From Cutaneotrichosporon cavernicola (taxonomy: Eukaryota; Basidiomycota; Tremellomycetes; Trichosporonales; Trichosporonaceae), in assembly GCF_030864355.1 (NCBI RefSeq), contig NC_083397.1:620001-684000 (forward strand): a DNA stretch of 64,000 nucleotides, given 5' to 3'. Positions 32,226 through 43,893 of this stretch are shown here, piece after piece (positions within the stretch are counted from its first letter, which is position 1; each line of letters begins with the position of its first letter). The notes under the pieces were generated by a model, which saw nothing but the letters and a program-made list of their open reading frames with translations, was not told where the DNA came from and searched no databases. Position numbers and translations under genes: made by a program.

Positions 32226-33289
32226 TGGCGTGATTTGTCCAAGAGCGATAACATAGAGCAGCGATGACGACCTGACGACCTAGTAGCCTAATGCTGAACG
32301 CCGTGATGTATGCAATGTCGTCTGACGGCTCTCAGAGCGAGGTGTACGGCGGGAACGAGTTCACGAGAATGCGATGTGTCCGGACCCTCTACAGTACCGA
32401 CTCATCCGACGTTGGATGAGTCAGTGTGTAGATAATGCACAGACGCGAAAACAACAGTCATCGCAAATACGGCGTGCGGCGTGCGTATGCGCGACGTACC
32501 CTGAAAGCACAACGCTACCAGACTATAACCGTTGGCAGGCTGCTGGCGCCTTGAGGAAGCGTTTCAATGGCGGAGGATATCGATGTGCACGTCGGGACAC
32601 TTCCTGAGCCTTACCGAATGTGCCCAATCTACAGCATATTCCTGTGGCCCTGGCTCAGATTACATTCGGACCTCTGAAGATACAGTATGTAGTTGAGGTA
32701 ACGCGAGGAGGGGTACCCGTACGTTTAACCTTGACGCATATTGCTGGAATTGCTGGGTTGTAGCAGACATGGCGTCCAAGCAACCAGGCACGTTCCAGGC
32801 CAACCGGAGCAAACATTGCAGCCGCCGGGGTTCCTTGATCCATGCAACGCCACTCGCGTCACAAGTTGCAATGCTTCGGCCTCTGCACAGCTGGTATGCT
32901 ATGCCTTTCAGTGACCAGAGTGGCCAAGTGGTGATTTCAAGGGACGCGCAGTGTGGCGGTACTACGGAGACGCACGTCCCCGTTTCACGGACGCTCCACG
33001 TCCATCCATTCTACACTACTAACGTTCGGTTTTCCAGTCCCGACGTCGAATTCTGGATCGTTTCTGCCATCCAGAATCAAGGACAAGGTGTTCAGTGGAC
33101 AGCATTACGGTTACCAAATCTACCGATAGTGTGCTGCAAGTTTGGACCGCTGACGCTCACGTCTCACATGTGTTATCGCCGCTCGGGAATGGCCCTGACT
33201 GCCGCGATACGTTTACAGGACATGAACATGAAATGCGATTCTTATGGAGCCCGTTTTGTCTTCTCGCCCACTATCCTATCACGGCCATT
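32226..33289. other. Intergenic / degraded sequence
   Basis: There is no intact gene. The last part may be the eroded 5' half of the pseudogene that follows: frames are open but do not align to the intact relative. Composition is less GC-rich than neighbouring genes. Confidence 0.4.
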
Positions 33290-34155
33290 CTTCTTCTTCT
33301 TCCGAAATACAGCCGACAACTCTGTCAATTTCAACAAAGGCGCAACTGTCAGGTTTACGCTTCCTTGAGGGACAAATCACCTAAAACTATAAGGAACAAT
33401 TGGGTACGACCACGGCGTCTACAGTGTCCACGTTGACCCGTTGCCTCCTTTCAGACAGACAAGAGAAACGTTCAATGTCACCCGTACACACACGGCTGTG
33501 AATCAACTGTTCTACATCACTCCCCCCAACCCCGCCGTCGAGTATAGCGTCTTTGTTACGGGAGATCCGGATGCGTCAAAGGTATTGGGGTTGGTTTCGT
33601 ACGAGGTGCGCTATTTCACGTGAGCACATTTTTTGGCTTGGCTGATGAATCTAGCCGGTTCAAAGACGACATGAATCTATCAGCCGACCCCAAGGTGCTC
33701 TCCCCAAGGAACGTACATGTATCCTTTACCAGGAGGAATATGGGAGCTTTTGCATCTGCTGTCGTGGGCGGAGTTCTCGTTATTATCTTAATTGAGGCGC
33801 TGATATTCGTCCTCATCCGCCGTAAACAACAGAAACGCCAGTACGTATTTTTAAGTTTGTTTCGGGAAGAGAACTCGTCAATGCCGTCGGCTCTGTTGAT
33901 TTCTCAAGGAACAGGGATCCCAGGACAATCGACGGTTTCGCAAACGCAAAACTCCCTCCTATCCCAGATCCAGTCCGGCTGGAATACAGCCCCAGATACT
34001 TACAGGGTAGGACATCGTGGTCCATGAGCGAGAAGCGATTACTCAACTTGGATATGCAGCTCAACGAGAAGACGATGGCCATGCCTCCTTCGGCACTTCT
34101 GGAGGAGCAGTATTCGGACCCATTCCATACTCAGCCAAGAGGGAGGGAGCGGTAG
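33290..34155 (+). pseudogene. Decayed relative of the 10123-12038 membrane protein
   Basis: Reading through 33290-33609 gives RFTLP, then GTIGYDHGVYSVHVDPLPPF, NQLFYITPPNP and VFVTGDPDASKVLGL, which aligns to the second ectodomain of the intact gene. Between RFTLP and GTIGYDHG there are in-frame stops TGA (33366-33368) and TAA, at a place where the relative is open. Downstream, splicing at ~33619-33656 and again after KQQKRQ (33841) reproduces the relative's intron positions and phases. It leads to a transmembrane helix (GAFASAVVGGVLVIILIEAL) and a tail ending at 34155. No matching signal peptide or first ectodomain half is found upstream. A cryptic intron over the stops would rescue it, but the splice signals there are weak. 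Confidence 0.55.
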
Positions 34156-34282
34156 GTGAGGGGCGGAGAGATCGACCTGACGACGGCCATGTAGGTTGAA
34201 ATGGGATAACAATCAGCAGCAAACACAGACGAGTACGATCTTTCGTCTCCAGACTCATCTAATACAGAACTACTCTGCTTCT

Positions 34283-34783
34283 TCATACCCCATTCTTCTC
34301 AACACCGCCGGCTTGGAGACACCAGTCGCCCAAGTCCCAGAACCCCTCGACGAGGCGTCGCGACTCCTTGATAGGCGTGTCCTTGATCAGATCCTCGGCA
34401 AATACGCATGAGTTGAGGTGTATCTGGGGGTTGGATGCGCGCGCCTCGTCCATCTCGAACAACTCCCTCGTGACCTGCATCGTGTCAAACATCTTCCCAG
34501 TGGCCTCGGAGATCACCTCGGGGATCTTCTTGACGGACAGCTTATCGGTGACGCAATCCACAGCCCTGCCCTTCCACTTGTCAAAGTCGGAGAGCGACGG
34601 GGACCACAGACCGAGCTGCTCAATTGGCGCTGGCGGGACAATGTTCTTGTCCGGAAGAGGGCACTTGATAACATGGTGTGGTCCTTCTCGGTCGAGTTCT
34701 TGAGATTTATCACTGTACGTCTCGTCCTCGCTGTGGGGCACTTCTTGGCCCTTAATACCAAACGACGATAGGCTCGGGTACAC
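34283..34783 (-). CDS. Hypothetical protein or fragment
   Basis: An open frame of up to 166 aa with varied composition, including LGLWSPSLSDFDKWKGRAVD, unlike the low-complexity shadow frames around it. There is no family I recognise, no signal peptide and no membrane segment. A short open stretch on the same strand near 34870-34960 (ending SASYDTAIKEADAVLL) also looks once-coding. The region may hold remnants of one larger gene. Confidence 0.3.
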   Translation of the reverse strand: MYPSLSSFGIKGQEVPHSEDETYSDKSQELDREGPHHVIKCPLPDKNIVPPAPIEQLGLWSPSLSDFDKWKGRAVDCVTDKLSVKKIPEVISEATGKMFDTMQVTRELFEMDEARASNPQIHLNSCVFAEDLIKDTPIKESRRLVEGFWDLGDWCLQAGGVEKNGV

Positions 34784-35674
34784 CAGGCTTGTTGCCGTTG
34801 TTGTGACTTCCCCTCATTTTCGATGCACTCGTCCGTATTAGCCCTTGTACGGTACCACCGCAAGTTAGTTTAGAGCAACACGGCGTCGGCCTCCTTGATG
34901 GCTGTGTCGTAGCTCGCGGAGTTCGAGGCCGCCTTGGATCATCTGGACTAACGGACGGACAGGGTGGATAAGGGATCGACCTGAGGTATTCGGTGCTCTA
35001 CTCAATGAGTTGCGCCTGCTGACATTTTACAATGTCTGGTTGCGCAGGAGTTTGCGTGCGACTAACGCCGCGCGCAGCGAAAGGTCCTGGACCGAATCAA
35101 ATGGCACCAACCGATTACCATAGCCACGCAGAGCGCATTGGGTCCCGCATGGACAAGGCTCGCGTCAGTATGTATATATGAATACAGGCACACTGGTACA
35201 CTCACCAGCCCCACTCCGCCTACATCGGCATCACGTTGCATATAATGTACGAGGTCGTAGCGGTTGGCAAGCCACTTCTGTTGGTGCCGTGGCGGACGAG
35301 GGCGACGATGACGCGCGCACTTGGGTGGCGCGGATGAAGTCCCACAGGGATGGTTCAGCACTAGGTTTTTGGTAGTTGGTACCATCTTGGGCTTGGACTT
35401 GAAACTAGGTAGCTGGCCTTTAGCTTGTACATTCTTACCTCTTATGTATATGTCTTCGAGACATCGCAGCACTGCATCGCTAGGATCGATGTATCGATCC
35501 GTCAATGCTGAGCGCAATTGAAGCCGTAAAGTAGATTCCTGGTGGGACATTCCGCGCCGTATCATGGCCATCCAGCCACGCGTCCACGACGCGCTCCCAT
35601 TCATCCGAACATTGCCGCCAACCGAACCCTATCTCCCATCATCCATCACTCCATCCTCAGCAACTTTGCCAACA
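34784..35674. other. Intergenic with possible gene remnants
   Basis: Upstream of RIC1. Apart from the short open stretch near 34870-34960 (minus strand) I can support no gene. A plus-strand leader from 35564 is open in the RIC1 frame, but the family start lies at 35675. Confidence 0.4.
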
Positions 35675-38600
35675 ATGTACTGGCCGACCACGGCCGCCCG
35701 GATCATCGGTGTTCCACCTCCCCTCGATGAGTGTGTCGCCCGCATCCGCCCCTCGCGCCGCGGTAACCTCTTTGCGACGCTCGCAGACGACCGCCTCGGC
35801 GTGTGGGAGGTGCGGCCCACCGTCATCCAGGCTGCCGTGGTACGGAGCAGGCAGAGCGTCGACAGATGGGGCGTGAATGCCGACGTGTTCTGGGCGCACG
35901 ACGCGCGGAGACTCATCGTGCTGGTGCGTAATGCTTCCGCATACTAGCTGCTAACACCAGACCACAACATCACACCTCATCGTGTACTCGCTTTTGCCGA
36001 CCGGGGTGCCCGCGTATGAGAGTGTTCCAACAACCTCCTTCCCTCCCGGCGGTGGGCCGGGAGAAGGTGGTGAGCTGGCGGGCTGGGAGCTGCGGTGCGA
36101 CGGCGTAGCGTTCGCAATGGGGCGTGCAACCGCCATCCTCCCACAACAACATTCCCTCGTCATCACATTGCAGCACCCACCTGCGTTCCTCACTGTGCCG
36201 TATCCGATCCCAGCGCACCTCCTCACACCACCTGGGTCACACTTCCCGCCTGCGCCACTTGATGGCGACACGGAGGAACAGGTCGAGTGCGAGCTGTGGG
36301 ACATGGGCCGTGCCGAATGGCTTCTCCAAGGCACACAAGTGCCCATCCCCGTCTCCCTCGGAGCTACACGGACACCAGCCCTCCCTACAGTGTATAGCCT
36401 GCTCACAGACGACGGGCGTGCGTACGTCATGTACGCGACCAGCGCTGTTGAGCTGTTCAAGCGTGAAGTGGGTAGCGATAGATGTATTCAACTAACAGCA
36501 GCGGCGACAAGCGTCTGGTACGAGCTCTAGCGCAAGCTCCAGCAAGTTCTCTCCACTCCCGCAGCCCAAGTACTCGGGCCAGCTGCTCTATCCGCTCCCA
36601 GCGCAAGGCGACGAGGACGTACAAAACGGTCTTCGGAGCCTGGGCTTACTCGAAGACGTCGCACCCGTCGAGGACAAGGCGATCCACATCTCGGTCAACG
36701 GCAAGCTAGGCTTCGCAGCGATCGGTATGGCGAGCGGGCTCGTCCACATCCACGTTATCCCTGCATACCCCCAAGCACCCCGCTTCTCCCACACGCTCGA
36801 TCTGAAGCGCTCTGCGCGCTCGGTAAGTTTCAGCGTGGATCCTGGTGCGGTGACGGCACTCGCGTGGACATCGGACGGCTACGCACTAGCGGTGGGACAC
36901 GCAAATGGTTGGGCAGTCTGGAGCATGGGCGGGCGATTGGACGGGTACGGCGTGGCGGGCGATGACGATGAGCCATCCGCCGACGCGTTCATGAGCAGCG
37001 TTGCGGGGCTGTTCTGGGCGCCGGGAAACAACGACCTGTTCCTCCTCTCGCGCCTTGACCCACAGCGGTTGTACGCTATGCCGTTCGTTAAGAGCGCTAC
37101 AACAGGCCAACACTCACCCGACAATACGCGCTACGCGTTCCTCCAGATGGACGACCGAGTCATGGTGTACCGCGGAGCCGATCAGCCCGACATGAGCGTC
37201 ATCAACCCCGAGAGCGACGTGTGGCAGCACATCCACGTGCCGAGCGTGTACATTGCGACTAACTGGCCACTGCGGTACGCGTCCATCTCGTCTGACGGGC
37301 GCTTCATCGCCGTCGCGGGCCGGCGCGGACTGACGCACTACTCGGCGGCGAGCGGGAGATGGAAGCTTTTCGGGCATGAACGCGAAGAGCGCGCGTTCAC
37401 GGTCCGTGGTGGCCTCCTATGGTTTCACCACGTGCTCATCGCCGCCGTCGAGGTGGAGAAGAAGTACCAAATCAGGCTGTACTCGCGCGACCTGGACCTC
37501 GGCGAGACTAACGTGCTCCACGCCCAGAGTTTACCGTCGCCTGTGCTCGTCATGACGCTCCTCGAAAACAGCTTACTCGTGTACACGGCCGACAGCATGC
37601 TGTACCACTTCTTAATCTTGCCGACACGCGAGAGCATCCGCATCCAGCTATGCGGGAGCATGAGTTTCGCCGGCCTCGTGAGGGTGCCGAGCCGCGTGCG
37701 TGCACTCTCCTGGCTCATCCCCGAGGCACAGAAGCGCCTCGGCGACCCGGCAGACGACCTGATCGTCGCGACGATCATCTTTCTGGTCGACGGCCGGCTC
37801 GTCCTTCTCCGTCCTCGCAAGGCGGGTAACGACGAGGTACGGTACGACATGCAGGTGCTGGCCGACCGCATCGAGAGCTACTGGACGCACCTGCACGGTG
37901 TCGGGACTCTGGAGAACTCGCTCTGGGGCTATGATGGCCGCGACATGCGCGTGTGGCTCGACGCGCTTACGATCGAGGCCACACGCGTCAACCTCGAGGC
38001 AGACAGCTACGAGAGCGTACAAGCCAGCATTGCGCTCCGTTTCGACTTTTACCCCCTCTCGATCCTGATGGACAAGGGCATAATCATCGGTGTCGAATAC
38101 GAGACCTCGACGCGCACCCTCCCCTTCGCCCTCTTCAAGCTCCAGACCAACACGTACCTTTTCCTCCCCCAGTTCCTGCGGTACCATCTCGACGCGAAGC
38201 GGTTGAGCGCGGCACTCGCCTTTGCAGCAAACTACCAGGATTTGGTGTACTTTGGGCACTCGCTTGAAAAGCTCCTTCATGCCGTGCTCGAGGACACGGT
38301 CGACGAGGTTGGCGTCGACAACTCAAGCGCAGTCAGCGTAGCCAGCAGCCGCAGCGGGCGCACCCTCGCGCTCGTCGCATCCTTCCTTGACCACTTTCCC
38401 GAATCACTCGACGTGGTGGTCGGCTGCGCCCGCAAGACGGAATTTGAGCACTGGCCGATCCTTTTCGACGTCGTCGGAAAACCGCGCGATCTGTACGAGC
38501 GCTGCTTGCGTGCTGGCGCTCTGCGTACCGCTGCTTCGTACCTGCTTGTCATGCACTACCTGGAGGAGGCCGGCGACACGCCCGAGACCGTCCGTCTCCT

Positions 38601-38889
38601 CCGCCTCGCGATGGCCGCCAAGGAGGCACAGCTGTGCAAGGAGCTCCTGCGGTTCCTGCACTCGATCGACGACTCTGGCGCGGCCCTCCGCGCCGCCATC
38701 GACGAAGTCGGCATTCTCAAGCGCACCAGGACCACGCAAGCCAGCCCCGATCTGGTGCGAGTTGGCCCTATAAACGGGTCCATAGCCCCAGAGATTGGGC
38801 TCGACCTCGACATGCGGCGCAGTTCGGGAACGCGCACCCCAACTGCATTTAGTCCTGGGCCGACCGTCTCACTATCTTCTCCCGAATAG
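35675..38889 (+). CDS. RIC1: RIC1, subunit of the Ric1-Rgp1 exchange factor for Ypt6/Rab6
   Basis: It acts at the Golgi to activate Ypt6 for endosome-to-Golgi traffic. The model is join(35675..35923, 35961..36467, 36502..38889), 1047 aa. I chose the Met of MYWPTTAARI because RIC1 proteins begin MYxP/MYF at this point. The frame is open 37 codons further up, so a longer form cannot be excluded. The N-terminal ~450 residues form WD40-like blades (FATLADDRLGVWEVRP, LAWTSDGYALAVGHANGWAVW). The RIC1 domain follows at ~600-900 with QFLRYHLDAKRLSAALAFA and LFDVVGKPRDLYERCL. The extreme C-terminus is Ser/Pro-rich. Introns are 37 and 34 bp. Confidence 0.93.
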
Positions 38890-39017
38890 CCATAGAGTGA
38901 TAACTAGACATTGTTGTATTACCATGCGATGATTGTGACATGTGCCGAGGAGGAATGGACATAAATGCAAATCTATAGACATGAGAATGCTGAGAGGGTG
39001 TCGCTTGGGATGGGATT

Positions 39018-40556
39018 CTAGGGGAGCATGACGGCTGATGGTCAGCTACAGTATGCCGGCGTTACAGAAGCACTCACCATCCGACGTGCCAACGCCGCGG
39101 TCGACCATGGGCGCAAACACGCGCTTGTACACGAAGCGCTGGTCGTATTCGCGCATGACCTCTGCCGATAAGAGCATTCGGTCCTTGATGAGCTGGGTGA
39201 AGCAGGCGGCGAGATGGGACATGACGGCTGCCGCGACGGCGAGGATGAGCGGGGTGAGGAACGGGTGCTGGCTGGTAAGGAAGTACGCGATGAGTGGCGC
39301 GCCAGGCGGCATCGCGCAGAAGAAAGCAAGGCAGAACTCGGGCGGGTCCCACACCCGCAGGCTCTGGATGCTGTCGCCACGTGCCATACCGGTGATTGTG
39401 GACGGCGGGCGCGCACCGATGGCACCGAGTATCGAGCGGCTGCGGTCAGTGGTGCAAGGAAGAACACTTACTAGGCCCACTTGATCAGCGCCCAGAGACC
39501 CGTTCCCACGAGGCGCGCGACCTTCTGCAAAGGCGCCTCGTCGGCGGCGGGCAGGCCCTCGGGGCGACCGTCGGCCGGGCGTACCTTGGGCGCAGGAACA
39601 GGAGACGCGTGTGGCGAACGCAGAGGATCCTTGCCCGAGCGCAACTGCATGTCGTATGTGCGGTACCGGGTGAAAAGCCAGGCGGCGTTGGCACCAGCAA
39701 GCACAAGCAGGAGGAAGGTGTAGAGAAAGGCCTGGTGTGAGCTGACTTCCCCTTTTCGCAGCTCACCACTCGGGTGCCAGCGACGCCGGATCGCGCCCCA
39801 GCTTCGCGCCGCTCCCACCGATTCCCGATGGAATCTACAACCCCACGCTCGCCCTTGAGGACCGCGTCGGGCTTGACAGCGCGCAGCGGCGCAAGCAGGA
39901 GCCAATGCACAACGTAAAACGCAAGCGCGAGGGGGTTGGCCCATCTCGCGGGTGGGAGCATCTCCTCCACGCTAGTTGGGACGTGGAAGAGCGCCGTGTC
40001 GAGTGCGTTTCCCGGGGATTCAACGATTCTGCCGTCAGATACGTCACGAATTAGCTTACCGCTTCCAAAGGGGCCTGCGGCGAACATAGCGCGGCTTCTT
40101 CGGTGTTCCCCCCGGTACCGCCGCGCGGAGGCGTTCCTCGGTCTTGCGCGCGGCCTCGGAAGACGCTGCCATGTTGAACGGGATTGAGGAGGAGCGACTC
40201 AGGCCCGCTGGCGGCGTCGCGTACGGCGAATACACGATACGGTGGGGGCGGGGGGCAGGTGTCGGCGTCCCAGTTGGCGAGTAGCCCAGGGTGGAGCGAC
40301 GCGACGAGTCACGCACTGAGTCGCGCGGTGATTCACGGAAGGACGCCTCGGGAAGTGACTCGCGCTCACGCCGACTGCGCCGCTCTCTGGGCGGTGTCGC
40401 AAATGCATTCTGGTCCGAGGAAGGCCGAGATGGACTGGAGCTCGGACTCGCAACCTCGTCTAAAGCCGAGGCTGTGACGGAGCGAGAGAGCTGCGACGGC
40501 GCGCGCGAGAATGCTGTCAGTGACTTGCGCTTGCGCGCAAGCGGCGACTGCGACAT
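39018..40556 (-). CDS. NUR1/MUG154-type nuclear rim membrane protein
   Basis: The model is complement join(39018..39034, 39078..39439, 39472..39731, 39767..40028, 40060..40556), 465 aa. The first ~160 residues are Ser/Arg-rich and disordered. Then come RRRPLWKRIVESPGNAL, one membrane segment (LALAFYVVHWLLLAPL), a second (LYTFLLLVLAGANAAWLF) and the family hallmark DSIQSLRVWDPPEFCLAFFC with further hydrophobic helices. It ends DAVMLP. In S. cerevisiae Nur1 tethers rDNA to the nuclear envelope with Lrs4-Csm1; a similar role here is inferred. The 31-bp intron 40029-40059 is among the shortest in the window, and the last exon is 17 nt. The Met at 40610 is an alternative start. The 399 bp up to 40955 are its promoter, with nothing else seen. 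Confidence 0.85.
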
Positions 40557-40955
40557 CGCGATGGGAGAGTGGGAGGTGAGATGTTTTGGTTGTGCACTGT
40601 AACTTCGCATCGTTGTTGACGTTGGTCCACCAGGGATACCCGGAATACTTCCGTGGCCACTCGATTGCCGTAATGCTTCCAGAGAGGATTGAACTCATGA
40701 CTTAGGCCTCGCACATGCCTTTCGTTTGCGAGCGGATCTGTCTACTCTATAACCGATACCAATGCATGGTCCGCGTTGTGAATGCAGACGAGAGGCTAAT
40801 ATGACTATGCTACAGTCGTGACGAGTCAGAGAGCAAGAGAAGAGGTTCAACATGAGGAGGACAGAGAGGGGGAGATCCGGAGAGAGGTGCCCAAAGCGAG
40901 CGGGTCGCGGAACGCAACCTTTTTCTGCAATGTCAGCTTGGCTGGAGAGCCGAAC

Positions 40956-43893
40956 CTACTGTTCACACTTGGTGTGAGTTTGCACAAGGCAGTAGCGTCT
41001 ACTCGTTACCGCCAGCGTTGCTTGGGATCTCCTTGTTGCGGAGTCTACGGTCTGAATGGTCAGTCTTGCTTCAGACAGGTGTCCAAACGTACTCTTGTTC
41101 TTGTTCTTGTTGCTCTTCTTCTTGTTCTTCTTCTTCTTCTTCTTGTCACCATCGACGCTCCCCTCGGCGGTGCCAGGAAGAGAGGAGGAACGCGACTCCG
41201 AGTCGTCGTTTTCGGTTCTAGACGAGGCAATGTCGGCAAACGAAGGCCCCGAGTCGGGGAGGCTGATGGTGGCGGCGGCCGTCGAGTTTGGCTCTTCAGC
41301 AGCGTTGTCGCCCGTGGGAAGAGCTGGGAAGTCCTCCGCAGTCTCAGTCGTGGTGTGGTGAGCGGGCTGGTTGGCAGCCATATCCGCGAAGGAAGCGTGG
41401 ACATGTTCCTCGGTCTTGGTTTCCTCGACCCTGGGCTCCTCGAGCGCGACCTCCTGGGGCTTGGGTTCCTCGACCGCAACCTCCTCGATCTTGGTCTCCT
41501 CGACCGCAACCTCCTCGATCTTGGGCTCCTCGACCGTGACCTCCTGGGGCTTGGTCTCCTCGACCTTAGGCTCCGCGACCTCGGCCTCTTCGGGCTTGGC
41601 CTCCTCGGCGTGGACCGCCTCAGGCATGGCCTCCTCCTCGGCGGCGGGGACAGCGATCGCGGCCTCGACAGGCTTCTGAGCCTCCGTGCCCTTGGCCTCC
41701 GCCTCCTTGGGCTCGGTGGCCTCGGGCTCAGCCTCATCAGCCGGAACGCTGACGGGAGTGGAAGCAAGCTCGGGGTTGAGCACGGGCTCCTCGAGGGTGT
41801 CGACGTCCGTCTCCACGGTCTCGGCAAGGACATCAGCCTTGGTCTCGGCGTCCGTCTCCTCAGCGTCCTTCGCCGCAGAAGTAGCAGGGACGTCCACCTT
41901 GGTCTCGGAGGTAGTGTCGTCAACAATTTGCTGGTTGGTAATCTTGGCAGCGATAGAAGCGGGTTCGGCGTCCTCAGTCTTGCTCTCGAGGTCGGTCTCG
42001 TCGGGCTTGGCCACCTGTCCGCTGGTCGCAACCTCGGGAACGTGGTCCTCGGTGGAAGAAAGCTCGGGGTTGAGCACGGGCTCCTCGAGGGTGTCCACGT
42101 CCGTCACCACAGTGTCCGCAAGATCGTCAGGCTTGGTTTCGGCGTCCTCGGCGGTGTCCTTGGTCTCAGAAATAGCGGAAATGTCCTCCTTGATATCGGT
42201 GGTAGTGTGGTCGGCTGGCTGGGGGGTGGCAATATCGGCAACGACGGGAGCGGGCTCCTCGGGCTTGGCGTCCTCGGCCTCAGTTTCAGGTTCGTTATCG
42301 ACGGGTTTGGTCTTCGGTTCAGGTTCGGCACTAGCCTGGACCTCAGCGACCTCCTCCTCAAGTGCCTTCGCCTCCTTGGTCTCCTCAGCCTCCTCAGCCT
42401 TCTCCTCAGCGGCCATAGTGGTCTCGAGGGTGGTCTCGGCGGCGGCGTCCTCCTTGACCTTCTCCTCGTCCTCGATCTTGGCGGTTACCTGTTCGGCCTC
42501 CGGCTCGGCGGGCGCCTCGACCTTCTGGACCTCAGAGTCGAGTGTGGCAGTCTCCTTGACCTCCTCGGCCTGCTCCTGCTGGTCGATGTCTGCCTCGTCA
42601 TGGTCAACGACGGCTTCAGCGGTGGCGGCAGCGTTGTCGCGGGTGATCTGCTCCTCATCAAGCGCGAGCTCGGGCGTGTTGTCATTAACGAGCTCCTGGA
42701 CGGACTGGACGGGCTCCTGGACGGATTCCCGCATAGACGTGCGCTTGCTGGACTTGCGAACGGGAAGAGGCTCGTCGGGAACAGGAGGCGAGGACGGGAC
42801 ATCAACGTTGGCGGGAACACGTTCGGGATCCTCGAGAAGCCGGGGGCGTCTGACCTTCTTGTTACCAATGAGAGGGACCCTAGACGACGCAGCACGGAGA
42901 ACCCAGCTGAGGATTTCAACGACGCCAGAGGCGCCGGTGCGAATCACTCCGCGCTCAAGGGGGTTACGTACGAAGAACTTGTGGAGGACGACCATGGTAT
43001 CGATAAGGTAGGGAGCGACGATGCGGGCAGTGTACATGAGAACGGAGTAGGCGGCGGCAATGAGCTTGTTCTGGGGCGGGTGGGCGACGGTCGAAATGCG
43101 AGAAACCTGATACTTTGTGGGCTCGGTGGCATCCGAGCGGACGGGCTGGCTCTCGTCGGGCTGGAGATAGAGCTTGATATCAGCCCACTTGACGGGAACG
43201 GAGAAGCGGCGAAGCATGGAGAACGGCCACGGGGCGTTTCCAAGCGAGTAGATGCTCTGCAGCGAGAAAGTGGCCGTCTTGTTGTTCTCGTCCCAGTTCA
43301 CCGGGCCCGGCGTACACTCGGACGCAAACGCGTGGTGGAGATTGAGGACATCACGGATGTTGTCTGCGCCCTTGACGGAGTTGATTGACGTTGTGAGCTG
43401 AGCATCGGCGGCAAAATTTGCCGTAATGGCGTCGTCGAGCGTGTCACTGAGGTCAGCGGATCTTCAAGGATAACATTGAGGAAGGTGACGATGGAGCCGC
43501 GGGCGCGCGGAGACGATGCTCAACCAGTCTATTGCGAACGCCACATAGGCGGTACAAGGCGAGACTGGCGCCTTGGCGTCTCATGAGTTGGAGTGTAGCG
43601 TCGCCACTGATTCCTGACACTGCAGTACTCACGTTTCGCTCGCAGCAAGGTTCCGAACAAGGTCTAAAGTCAGCGTCTGGATGATGTAGTGGGATATCGG
43701 AGAAACTCGTCGGGACTGTGATGGAACAAAATAGTGCTCGCGCGCAACGTAACGAGACGAGAAGGGGAAAGCAAGTAGCCAAGGAGAAGGAATAACAGTA
43801 TAATGGGAAAGGACGCGCGTATCATGGGAAGGAGGCAAGGTGTCCGAGGACAGACTCACCGTTAACCTGCCCGTCGAGGTTGTTGGCGTCCAT
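40956..43893 (-). CDS. Large acidic Glu/Pro/Ala repeat protein with lysine-rich C-terminus
   Basis: I do not recognise the family. The model is complement join(40956..43446, 43633..43663, 43860..43893), 851 aa, in frame. The first ~220 residues are a normal folded-looking domain (MDANNLDGQVNDLV, SVKGADNIRDVLNLHHAF, WPFSMLRRFSVPVKWADIKL). It includes a possible amphipathic or hydrophobic region (LIAAAYSVLMYTARIVAPYL) that could lie on a membrane. The next ~550 residues are acidic and repetitive: a segment with DVDTLEEPVLNPEL occurs twice, HTTT..EDxxA elements three times, and short VEEPK.EEVAVEE units many times. The end has KKKKKKNKKKSNKNKNK. A 48-bp intron-like segment may lie just after that tail; removing it keeps the frame. 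The opposite strand is also open because of the repeats. Confidence 0.7.

Noticed and set aside
35062..35604. Minus-strand open frame of 180 codons
   Set aside because: It has an irregular composition with no domain and overlaps the RIC1 leader. It may be chance in an open region.
40818..43388. Plus-strand open frame of 856 codons opposite the acidic-repeat gene
   Set aside because: It is the mirror of Glu/Pro/Ala codon repeats. Its Leu/Gly-rich translation has no domain, whereas the minus strand has spliceable 5' exons and a structured N-terminus.
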